Below, in pieces: positions 46,566-56,635 of a stretch of 64,000 nucleotides of DNA (its first letter is position 1; each line of letters starts with the position of its first letter). A program made the position numbers and the translations under genes. The notes under the pieces are model-generated. The model made no database searches. It was not told the DNA's origin and saw only the letters and a list, made by a program, of their open reading frames with translations. Location of the stretch: assembly GCA_030549495.1 (NCBI GenBank), contig JAUIRK010000885.1, forward strand, positions 1,054,001 to 1,118,000, written 5' to 3'. The stretch comes from Nectonema munidae. Taxonomy: Eukaryota > Nematomorpha > Nectonematoida > Nectonematidae.

Positions 46566-47200
46566 TATGGGCTCAAGTTTATGTCCAAGTTAGAAGAAAT
46601 GATAGAGGAAGTATAAGAAACGGAGAGATTGATAATAAAAGGTGATTTGGTAGAAAATTGTGACGGGTACAGCGAAACACCCGGAGCTCATGGATATGGA
46701 AAAAATAAAGATGAGGAAAGAATTTTGCAGATAGCAGAAAGAAATGAACTGTTAGTTTGCAACACAAAGTATAGAAAAAAACCGACAATCTCATTACTTG
46801 TAGAAGGGGAGATAAGAGTGACCAAATAGACTTCATTTTGATACGGCAAAAAGATGCAAAAAACTTAAAATTTAGAAATTAAATGAAAGTGGAACAAGAC
46901 TCGAATTTAAGAAGATCGTAAAAATGACGGTTACACAATGGAAGAAGAACTATCATATGGAAGAAATGTGGTAAAAGATTTTAATAATAGTGAATGAAAA
47001 ATTCTTAGGTCGTACAAAGCATAGAAAAATTAAACAGAAAGAAACATGCTGGTGGAACGAAAGTGTGAGAAGTGTGTTAACCCATTTAAGGCCAAGCAAA
47101 GCAGACGATATCTAAAAAAACGCAGAAAATTACTTATGTTCCCAAATAGGAACATTGGCCGTAAATGGGTTAAAAGAGAAGAAAATGACAAAAAAGGTAA
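46566..47200 (+). mobile_element. RTE-like LINE, endonuclease half (left part of split copy)
   Basis: Frames in order: KLEEMIEEV then ERLIIKGDLVENCDGY, ETPGAHGYG, ERILQIAERNELLVCNTKY, DQIDFILIRQKDAKNLKF (about 46818-46871), LGRTKHRKIKQKETCWWNE (about 47007-47062) and SVRSV. This is the C-terminal half of an APE-type endonuclease and the linker, of the kind often annotated as 'craniofacial development protein 2-like' in invertebrates. Frameshifts and stops are present, for example near 46795. A TTAA-flanked MITE sits at 47081-47169. The next part of the same protein appears at 50935. Confidence 0.8.
47081..47169. mobile_element. piggyBac-type MITE at TTAA
   Basis: The 89-bp segment begins CCCATTTAAGGCCAA and ends TTGGCCGTAAATGGG, inverted ends with one mismatch plus an indel, flanked by TTAA at 47077-47080 and 47170-47173. 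Removing the insert with one TTAA restores the LINE reading frame ...RSVLKEKKMTKK. An internal hairpin GTTCC/GGAAC is present. CCC...GGG ends with TTAA duplication are the hallmark of piggyBac. Confidence 0.9.
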
Positions 47201-47209
47201 TTAATAAAT

Positions 47210-48370
47210 GAATCTTAACGCTTAAAAGGATTGTATTAAGAAGCAGCACTTTTAATCTTAGAAGGACTGAACAAGCTTTTTGTGACCAGCAAAATTTTCA
47301 AACTTAACTCCATCAATATAAAATATACTTAACCCATATTAAGACTAAAATTTTAAATTTTACAAATAAAAAAATGAATATACGCTAGTTAAATACCAAA
47401 AATTAATAAAAAAAACACAGAAATTAACGCCATCTACATTGTTCACAGGCGATTTTGTTTATTGAAAGACTAGTTTTCTTCATGTTGTTAAAAATAATTG
47501 CCTCACTATAAACTACCATACTCGAGAGTATTTTGCTTTTTCCAATATCCAGTATTTCGTTTAAATGATTTCCACATACTTCAATAAATAATCAAGAATT
47601 ATCAAAACATGCACTACACAATATTTTTACTAGAATCAAAATATAATCAAAAACACATGAATACAGTTGCTGGAGTTATTTTGATCATGAAAGGTTAGTT
47701 TTATCAGATTTTTCTGCACTTTATGGCGTGAACTGTACTAAGGGGACATAGTTTCATTCAATCAGATGTTATCTTTATTTTTACATCAGAGATAGAAAGA
47801 GACTGTCACCTAGTAGTACGGATGGTAAATCAAAGATATGTTTGAATAAAACAAATTACGCTAGTTGCTGTTCATTTACGTACTCTGATGTTTTCTACAT
47901 TATTATTTCTTTACTTGAAAAACACCAGGTCAGCATTGTTGATAAAAAAAAACGTGCTTTCATTTAATACGTCTAAATAATATTTACATAAATTCCAAAA
48001 ATATTGATTTTTTATAAATCAAGCTTTAAACTTGAATAAAAGTAAGCTATTTTGATTGCATTATTAGCCATATAATTATCTCATGTCATCAGAAAACATT
48101 GATAAAGCAATTTTCTGCTTATACATCTGGGATACAATATGCCTGATTTATTAGACCAACAGAAGAGTTGAAAAAAAATTGTTTAAAATTTTCAACCCAT
48201 GAATCCTTTCCAATACTTGAAACAAATTCACTCTGAGTTGAAAAAGAATTCAATACAGCGAGATTTTTTGCCACTTTGAGGCAAACAAGGTCAGTAAATA
48301 CCGTGTTCTGACTGAGAGCACACCATTTGTGTATTTAAACTTTGTATTCCATCCACTACATCTTCTAATC
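47210..48370. other. Non-coding; may be part of the insertion that split the LINE
   Basis: No gene recognised. It lies between the left LINE half and the piggyBac coding fossil. Confidence 0.35.
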
Positions 48371-48371
48371 C

Positions 48372-50426
48372 TTGTTAAAAATTAGTTCAGATATTTTTTC
48401 CCTAAGTGATGTGAAGGCCTTATTTCAAAAAACAGCCCTTATTTGGAAGAAATTAATCGAGAAGATAGAGATTCACTCAAAACATCAGATTGAACAGAAT
48501 TTTTGGGTAAGCAGAGATGCTCAGGTCAAAAGATCTTCAAGAAATATAATTTTTCATAACCGCCAAAAAGGTAATGCCAAAAATATGAAAGATGCAATAA
48601 AATATTTTTATCTTTTCTTCACCGAGAATATGGTTAGCACATTTATAAAATCTACGGATACAGGTAATATTCAACTTCGTTTTTTCATTCAATCGAGCAT
48701 TTTGGCTTCATTCCCTTGTCTTTTCAATCGGTGCCTGGTCAAAACGTCCGAAATCCAAAACGTCCGAAATCGAAACGTCCGAAATCCAAAACGTCCGTAA
48801 CCAAAAGGTCTGAAAATTAGATTAACAGTATCTGAACCGTAAAAAACATTTTTTTCGAGAATCAAAATTGTTGAAGAAAAAAACTGAAAAATTGGGCACA
48901 AAATTTTTTTATTTAAAAAATTCTATTTCTAGTTTTTTAGTTTAAAACTTTACATATTTTAGATTTAAATTAAAAATGCACTATAATCAAGCGTGTCTTT
49001 TTACTGGAATAGATAAAAATTCATTCCAATCTCTTAAATTCCATTCAAATCGTTTAGTTTTTCCTTTGATTTTTGATAGCAAGTCTAATTTTCAAAGTCT
49101 TGCAATTCGACTAATTACTATAACTTTTTCCGTGACTTTTTTTGTTTTGTAAGGTTATGATTTCTAGACGTTTTTGTTTTCGCACCTTTTGGTTTCGGGC
49201 GTTTTGTTTTTCGGACGTTTTGGTTTTCGGACGTTTTGGTTTCGGATGTTTTAGTTTTCGGACGTTTTGGTTTCGGGCGTTTTGGATTTCGGACGTTTTG
49301 ACTATGAACTTTTCAATCAAAGGACCAACCGATTGACGTCAAATATCTCTTCAGAAAAATACGCAAATCCATTTTTGAAAGCTGGAGTCAGTAGAGATGT
49401 GTTCATTATCGTCTGTATTTTCATACGATTGATTCAAAGAGAGAAAGCGAATATCCGGTAAGATGCATTCAAAATAAATTTCTGGAAAATTGTCATCAAT
49501 ATTAGTCTCCAATAAACTGTGTAACTATAAATGAGCTATAGAATTTTTATGTTTTTTTCTAGTGAAATATTTCAGACCCGTTTTTTAGATAAGGAGTATC
49601 TCAAATTTGCTAAAATTGTCAAAAGATTAGTTTTCGTTTTGTGCTTATCTCCTGGCTGTGGTATTTATGTTGGCAGATTTTTTATGTGTCATGAATTGTG
49701 TATATGGGTCAAAGATAAAAAATTTCAATTTGGGGTACGGTTAGGAACAATGGAATGTGTATACCACATGTCCTACGGCTTGCATGCCTAAAAAGTTGAC
49801 TGGATGTAAAAGTATATTTTTATTAACACAGTATTCCTCGTTGATTATTTACATTCTAAAGCATTCCAAAAATTTTTTAAACCTGTTTATGTGGGGGCGA
49901 GACAATATGTTTAAATAATTGATACATTTGGATAAAAAACAACCGTAAACCATCTTAGAGCACAACAAATATACGTCTGGTCTAAATGTTTTAAAAAGAG
50001 GTTTCGAAATTTTAGCTGTTATATATAAGGCTTCGAGATGATGGTCCATAACGATTTTTATAAATTCTATCTACATCGCTGCTAATAACAGCTGGGTAAT
50101 TATGAAAGGTAATTGAAGTGCTTACCCATCTGTTGCAAAATGGGCAGGAGAAGCTTTATAAGGCATCTAGCTTAGCTCTAGCTGAAAGGTCTTTGAAAAC
50201 CAGAAGCGAAAGTTCATTTACTAGAATATCTATTCGAAATCTGCTTTCTTTTTACAGTTTCACCAAAACCAGTGAACCAACTGCAACACCCACTGTTTGA
50301 CGTTTCTGCTCTTCAACCAATCATAAGCCTAGAAAAAGGGGGAAAAAAAAGTGTAGTGAGTGTGGGAAATATATTTGCAAGGATCATACTTTATTTTTAT
50401 GTTGTAATTGTAAAAACGCGTCGTAA
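48372..50426 (+). pseudogene. Degraded piggyBac transposase (copy 2, PGBD4-like type), interrupted by a foldback element
   Basis: An N-terminal piece has DAIKYFYLFFTENMVSTFIK (about 48595-48650), like the 'FxLFFT-x-E' segment of PGBD4-type proteins. After the foldback (48730-49308) come KYANPFLKAGVSRDVF and IFIRLIQREKANIR (about 49358-49460), equivalent to 'MSRDRF...RFDDK-x-R'. A less certain stretch occupies 49531-49791. WSITIFINSIYIAANNSWVI (about 50042-50100) stands where 'RWPMVIFYN-x-DIAA-NA-VI' is expected, with the third catalytic Asp position changed to Tyr. The C-terminal cysteine finger KKKCSECGKYICKDHT and CCNCKN (50343-50417) ends at TAA 50424-50426. An in-frame TGA lies near 50298. 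Its finger differs from that of copy 1, so the two belong to different piggyBac lineages. Confidence 0.7.
48730..49308. mobile_element. Foldback element with inverted ends made of tandem AAAACGTCCGAAA units
   Basis: The left end (about 48738-48815) has GTCAAAACGTCCGAAATCC followed by more CAAAACGTCCGAAA units. The right end (about 49165-49302) has inverted units GGTTTTCGGACGTTTTGG, ending GGATTTCGGACGTTTTGAC. There are about five units left and nine right, some changed (CGGGCG, CGGATG). The direct repeat CTTTTCAATC flanks the element at 48720-48729 and 49309-49318, a likely 10-bp target duplication. The central 350 bp is AT-rich and non-coding. A Mutator-like or Foldback affiliation is inferred from duplication length and end structure. 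Confidence 0.75.
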
Positions 50427-50429
50427 ATT

Positions 50430-50930
50430 AAATATTAAAACAAGATATACGCATACTTTGTTCAAAAATATTCTTTACAACATTTTCGTTGTTAAATTTA
50501 ATGTTTTATTTTGCTTTATTACAAAAAATATTTGTTATGAATCGTTTTGTCAATTTCCTCCAGTACAGGTTACTTTTATATTGCAACTATAAATATGCAT
50601 GCCATTGTATAAACTTATTTTTAATGTTGGACAGAATCTTTTTTGTTTTTCTTTATTGACTAGAGTAAGACTGCAACAGATAACATAATATACTAAACAA
50701 GTCTAAATTGTAAACAAGTGAACTTATATTTTTTGTAACTTCTAGGCTATATTTTTCCTTATTGTTATGTACATATGTTATTATCATTCTGCTGTTATTT
50801 TTCTTATAACATGAGCATCACCGAACAAGCCATGAGGGGTTTGATTTAATATAGCCTTTTTGCTTTTTCGATTCATTTTCTCAGCACAATTCACGGATTT
50901 TTATGGGGCTTTATTGTGGGTACGCCTCTG
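50430..50930. other. Non-coding, 3' of the piggyBac fossil
   Basis: No gene. It probably belongs to the same insertion. A TTAA at 50846-50849 was looked at as a possible right boundary, but no GGG precedes it. Confidence 0.3.
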
Positions 50931-50934
50931 GGCT

Positions 50935-51380
50935 AAAAGAACCACTGGAAAAAATCAAGACACACAACAACTTTATGAAGATTTAAGAACAAAAGAAATA
51001 GAGAACCGAATGTACAGAATTGCCAAAACAAGACAGAAAGATAATGAAGAAATTGGAAACATAGAGAGATGATGGGAGTGACATTGAGGGATCGAATAAG
51101 AAATGGAGAAGTGAGAAGAAAAACAGGAGTTACGACATAGCACTCGCAGAGAGAACAAACTCAGGTGGTATGGGCATGTTTTATAAAAGAAGAATATGAT
51201 GTTGTACGTCAAGCGCTAGAAAAGATGGAATCAAGGGAAGAGAACCAAAAAGATTGAAAGACCGTCTGAAGGAACGACTCAATAATCTTGAGCTGATCGA
51301 AGGTGACACAAAGAATAAAGAGAAGTGGAGATAGCGAGAAGAAAATATTTAAAAATAATGATACTCCACAACAGCTGATA
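50935..51380 (+). mobile_element. RTE-like LINE, linker and C-terminus with reverse transcriptase deleted (right part of split copy)
   Basis: The frame KNQDTQQLYEDLRTKEIENR and MYRIAKTRQKDNEEIGN (50950-51060) is the segment between endonuclease and reverse transcriptase. At about 51068 it passes directly into MMGVTLRDRIRNGEVRRKTG, then WYGHV-like VVWACFIKEEYDVVRQALEK and RPKRLKDRLKE-type text, which is the extreme C-terminus. The whole reverse transcriptase (about 300 codons) is missing at that join. It continues the residue order of the fragment ending near 47200. Confidence 0.75.
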
Positions 51381-51389
51381 AATAAGTAC

Positions 51390-53100
51390 AACCACATCTT
51401 CAATTATACACATCCATTCTTACATAAAGACCTACACTTTCTCATTTTTTGTGTTGATCGTGAATGTACTCGATAAAACAAAGATTTGGTTTCATTTATT
51501 TTTATGTCTACTCACATTAATTTAATGATATCATATGTCCATATGTAAATGTGCTTTATAAAAAAAATAATTTGGTAATGTTGCACTATCAATTATTGTT
51601 TTAATTAATGTTGACTTTTCAATTAAATACATTTGAATCCTTCATTTTATCATACTTTTCCGATCCTAGGAGTTGTTTTTTTATTATTTATAATTATTAA
51701 AATTAGTTAGTTTATTCTATAAATTTAATGACTAGTTATGTGTTTAATTCACCAAAACGACGTAACAAAAAATTATTTTACCAAAATTTCGTCAAAAATG
51801 AACAATATCAAACTAAATAAAAATCTCCAATTTGCTAAAACTTTCTTGTACTAAATCTTCTATATTCAACTTGTGCACAGATATTGCAACATTACCATCA
51901 ATTTATATCCGGATCTTGAAATATATCAGCTGTAATTTATCGCCCAATCCTACTCACAGATGGCTGTAGGAATATTTTTGGATAACATTATACTTTGCAA
52001 ACTTGCCAATGCAAAAGGCTTTATCACCACTCTCGTTCCAAGACTATAAAAAATACACCAGTCTTTCACAATTTTATAGCCAACAGCGAGATTTTTGTCA
52101 CTCTTGAAATCATAGGTCCAATCGGGTAGTAGTAGGCTTACTCTATTGAAACAATTTTAGGATCTTGTCAAGTGGTCATAATATAGAAATAGTTTCAATA
52201 AGGAGAATAACAAAAAAATTATTATTCTCATCATAAAAATATTTGCATTTAAAAACACAAAAATAAAGAGATCTAATGATATATTTTGAATTAAGTGTGT
52301 AATTAACGTATCTGTAGCATTTGTTTAACGTTCGATAATTTTATTATGAATTATTGCAATAATGATATTTATCTTCTAATGACTCTTCCAGAATTTGCCC
52401 AAAAATATTCTAAGCTTCATCGATGTTAAAAGTGCTGTAGACAGTGAAGTAATTGTTGACCTGGGTTGAGACAAGGTGTTTATACTACCATGGACACTCC
52501 GAAAATTTATAGGTGTTGCCATAGAAACAGTGACAAAAAAGTAATGTGTTTATTCAAAACCACCTTCTGGCTTCTCTTTAATTTTATTAGCTAGTGTGAT
52601 GTTCACTTTCATTGCCTCACTTCTTGTCTTTCCATCATATGTGTATTGTTATATTTTATTCATTATGTTTGAATTGTATTAAATATTTCATATTGATGAC
52701 GTTAGACATAGGGAACTGGTGGCTTTAGTGCAAGTAAAAACTATGAATTGAATATGAAGTTTTTTTCTAAAACTAAAAATATACAAGCATTACACACAAT
52801 TATGCCAAGCTTGGGAGCTCACGCAAAACCACGCTGAAGCGTTCGTAGCGGTATATGCTAAAAAAAAAGAGAAAAGTTCTGTGTTCTGCGATATAGTTCT
52901 GTTTTTTTCTGAGTTATAGATCCGCCTACTTAAATTTAGGATTGACAGAAGGTATAAGTCCAAAACAGATTCATGGTACGAGCTAGGTAGGCATAGTCTG
53001 TTATCTGTGGTCTTCAGGAGTCTGCTAGTAGGTGGATTATATATTCCTATTGTAAAATATTTATTCTAGGGATAACATATATATTGATATCATATAGAAT
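51390..53100. other. No gene recognised
   Basis: AT-rich, with stops in all frames. No repeat ends noted. Confidence 0.4.
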
Positions 53101-53124
53101 GGAATCAAATTCAAGGCGTAGTTT

Positions 53125-53460
53125 GTTCCTACTCTGAAGAATTAAAAGGTTTTACGGTTAGGTAGGCTCTGGCGACCCGATTCTAATTTTGTTAGTAATT
53201 AAGCTACCACTAGATTTTAAGATCATTCACCTCTTTGGGAGCTTTAGCGTCACGATTTTATCATTCACTCAGCTTAATTTATATATTTGAAACATTCATG
53301 CTTGTAAAATTATAAATATTAAGATATAGTTATGCAGTGAGTGTTGGTATTAGGTGTCTAGTGGAATGGAAAATCCAGGTCGGCCTGGACTCAGTATTCA
53401 GGGTGGGACCACGATATACAAAAGGATGGGTACGAACGTCACAAACAATACGTAACTTAA
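53125..53460 (+). repeat. Dispersed repeat A+B, most complete copy
   Basis: Part A (GAAGAATTAAAAGGTTTTAC, GGTTAGGTAGGCTCTGGCG, ACCCGATTCTAA, TCATTCACTCAGCT) runs without a gap into part B (TAGTTATGCAGTGAGTG, GTGTCTAGTGGAATGGAA, CAGGTCGGCCTGGACTCAG, GAACGTCACAAACAATACG). It ends in short AACTT repeats (about 53450-53463), which suggests a retroposon-like 3' tail. No coding capacity is visible. Confidence 0.7.
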
Positions 53461-53507
53461 CTTAACTAAAAACTATGCTAAATGATTGGAAAAAGTATAG
53501 GACTGTA

Positions 53508-53665
53508 AAGGTAAAGGTAAAGATACCATGGGATGTTTTCATCGATAAGGCACAATTGCGCCGCTTGTATCGAACTATGAGAAAGTAGGCTTGATGCGGG
53601 ATCGAACCCAAAACCTTCAGTTATCGAAACCCAGTACCTAGCCAACCTTACTCACGTCCCCAATT
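53508..53665 (-). repeat. tRNA-headed SINE, best copy
   Basis: The minus strand reads GGGGACGTGAGTAAGGTTGG (A-box-like), then GGGTTTCGATAACTGAAGG and TTTTGGGTTCGATCCCGC (B box GGTTCGATCCC). A unique body follows with AGTTCGATACAAGCGGCG and CCTTATCGATGAAAACATCC, ending in a short GGTATCTTTACCTTTACC region with a TTTACC repeat as tail. This is the layout of a tRNA-derived SINE. All other copies in the window are in the same orientation. Confidence 0.85.
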
Positions 53666-53669
53666 TTCT

Positions 53670-55900
53670 CTGTAAGTATAGGACTGCAAGATATAGTCGC
53701 AATAGCGAACTATTAGTTTTAGAGAACTGGTCGCTTAGAAAGAGTCTTATAATAAAAGAAGATAGTTTAGACGCACTTGCACACCTGATCGGGAAACTCA
53801 AAATTAGGATGTAGGATGTGGTCTGCAGATTTCAATTAGAAACAAACTTATGGGTGTGCCACATTGCGATGTTTCTGGAAACATTGAAACCAAAATTTTC
53901 AGACAGAATCAGAAATGGAGAAGTCAGAGGATCATCTACAACAAATAGAGTAAGTTTTAAAGATTTAAGTTTTTTTGATACCTTGACGTGGTGTGTCAGC
54001 ACTCGATTTCTGTTTAGTCTTGTTTAGTTCTGGGTCAGAAGCTGAATCTGTCCTCACTTCATCAAATGGAGCTTGGTCTGATATGGTTCAGCCAACCCAT
54101 AGAGTAGATTCTAGAATATTTATCATTCGAAATCTTACCTTTTGCTTAATCACTGCGAACTACTTGCAGGAGTCGAGCCCCCCCCCCCCCCCTAATCTAA
54201 TTTATTAATTAAAAAAATTGCCCCTCCAAGAATTTAACCAATGTCTTGGAGTCAACGTTTTATGATTTTTATTTTAGCAATATGTAACACGTTCTTTTTA
54301 AAAGTCTCTTTTTTGCAAATAATAACACCCGCTTTTACACATGTGTATACGTATGTGTATTCATTTAATATAACTAGGTATAACGCGGTTCTCATATTTT
54401 TCAGTGTACAAGATATGAAAAAATGAGAGTCAAGAGTATACCACCGTTATAGATGATATCGTATTATAACGGTTCGCGTTATGACAGTTCTTCACCTTCT
54501 TTTATCCAGACCTTCAAGTAATTTTTCTTGTTTTTTTTTGTTATTTTGGTGATTTTTTTATTGTTTACGTGTCAATTTGTAAAATTAACTTGTTTGTGAA
54601 GTTTATTTCCAATAAAACATCTTCTAAAGGGATTGTTCTTCAAATATCTGAGTTAGTTTTTTTATCTAAACAAAGAAATTTTGTGGAAAAGATACATTTT
54701 AAAAATTGAAAAGATTCATTCTGCCATCCTCTTTCTAATAAAAAATGGAGTAAAATATATTTTTCTTGGATAAAAGCAACTATTCATTTTACACCAAAAG
54801 AATTCACCTATTCTTGAGACTTGCAATAACTTTTGTAATTTATGAAGCCAACACTGCTTCTTTTTATAATTCAACCAAAAGATGTTTTTGATATTATTGA
54901 CAAAAAAATCAGGTCATTTAGTTGCAAAATTAAGTAGAGAAATAGCCAGTAAATCTGATTTCTAATTTGATTGATTTTGCTTTTAATACTTCGTTTCTTT
55001 TTACCAAACAGAATAAAGTTTCTTCTACATCACATAATTTTTAAAAATGGATTATTACTGGTTGATAAGATCAAGTAAAATGTACATTGTTCTCTTAAAA
55101 AGTGTACAGAAGCATTAGCAAGTTATTGATACGATGTATTGCTGCTCATTGAATAAAAATAGTTCAGATGTAAAACTTGATAGAGGCAAAAATGTATTTT
55201 ATGTGCAAAAATAATTGAAAATCTAAGCCAATTTTAAATGAATATGTGAAAATTTCATTTTTCATGAACATTATAATATTATAGGTTTGCTAATTCATAG
55301 TACCCTAGCTTTGAAATAAAATATTTTTCACGGCCATATGATTGTTTATATATGAGAAATAATATTAATTAAAAATAATTAAATCTTATATTTATATTAT
55401 AAATTAATAATTATATTTTTTATAATAAAAATGTAAATTTTAAATTAAAAAAAAATTTAATAACTAAATATTCCCGGTTTGGAAGCAAAAGCGATTCTTG
55501 AAACTATGTGTACTCGTTTCAACAATAGCGCAGAAGTGCACTAAAGTTTTTGGCAATATACAAAACAGCAGCGTGGCTATTTGTTGAACAAGCCATACTA
55601 TTCCTGTAAAGAATGTTGTTCTCCTGGAAATTCGGGTCCCGTTTTTTTAAAGATGTGCCCACCTTTAGAGTTAGCTGTTAGTTTCTACTCGGAACGAACT
55701 TCTTGACATTATCACAAACAGTATTTTTTTATGTTGCTTCCTAGAGATATCCTTACAACAAAAACCTTAAAAACTATAATATTAGAATAAAGTATTAAGT
55801 ATTCGCCTCTTAAAATCAATTTCAAATCAGATTTTTCCATTCATTAGCTTAAATTTCAAATTTAATTTCTAGTAACTTTACAGAATTCTATTAGATTAAT
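53670..55900. other. Unassigned stretch
   Basis: A short frame at about 53885-53940 (KFSDRIRNGEV) recalls the LINE C-terminal DRIRNGEV motif but is too small to assign. A C-run lies at 54179-54192. Near 54376-54480 ATAACGCGG and CGCGTTAT motifs suggest a worn inverted-repeat element. No gene seen. Confidence 0.35.
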
Positions 55901-55914
55901 AATAGTACATTTGA

Positions 55915-56225
55915 CTGAGATGTAGTCATTTTAAGGACAGTTAAGGTCACTACTTTTTCTAGTTATCTTAACTAGTTTTTTTATCATTGAAGCTTGTTTT
56001 ACACTTTCAAACTGCTAAACGTTAGTAATTCACTACTGTATTTTTGACAAGAGTCTTTACTAATTTAATCAGTATGCGTAGCTAATTTTTTTACCATAAT
56101 TGACTTAGTTAGTTACATTTAAGTGTTGGAAAACCTTTCTAATTCGTTAGTTGAAATTTGAACAAGACCGTTTACTAATATAAATATAAGGTTAGTAAGT
56201 GGAACTTTTTTCTCACTGCTTCTGA
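55915..56225. repeat. TACTAA/TTAGTA-rich repeat, copy 2
   Basis: It shows the same enrichment in TTAGTA/TACTAA/GTTAGT motifs as 18035-18425 and a similar right end (AACTTTTTTCTCACTG). A shorter relative may lie at 10795-10865 (CACTGAGAAGAAACATTGG then TTAGATTAGTATA). Confidence 0.5.
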
Positions 56226-56635
56226 CACGTATATTAAACGAGCCAAGTTTCCATACGGCCTAAAAGAGCAGGATTAGATGTTTAGAGAACGCGGTCCTCT
56301 TGTGCACGCGGTAACCAGACGAATGAACACGGTTGAAGTATTGATTATACTCTTGCGCTATCTTTGTAATCACGTAGGAGATGGATAATTTCATCCCTGG
56401 GGCTAACACGATGTCATTTCAGAAATAGTTGGCCATCTGATTTAACGGCAGATATTAAGTAAATGAAATCCATACAATACCTTTATGGTAATGCAAGAAT
56501 AGAATTTGATTTTGAGAATCTGGGATTGGAGCCAAATGACTTAAAAAGATTCTTGCAGAGATTTAAAAATGAAGAAGATTTTGTATGTCTATTTACTTCT
56601 TTTGCTAAATATGTATTTACATGCTTTGTTTTGTT

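Noticed and set aside
49142-49336. Arg/Phe-rich frame (FRTFWFRAF...) resembling a repetitive protein
   Set aside because: It is the translation of the tandem units in the foldback element's right end.
53880-53960. Short LINE-like motif DRIRNGEV
   Set aside because: Only about eight residues match the LINE C-terminus at 51.1 kb, and the flanks do not continue the similarity.
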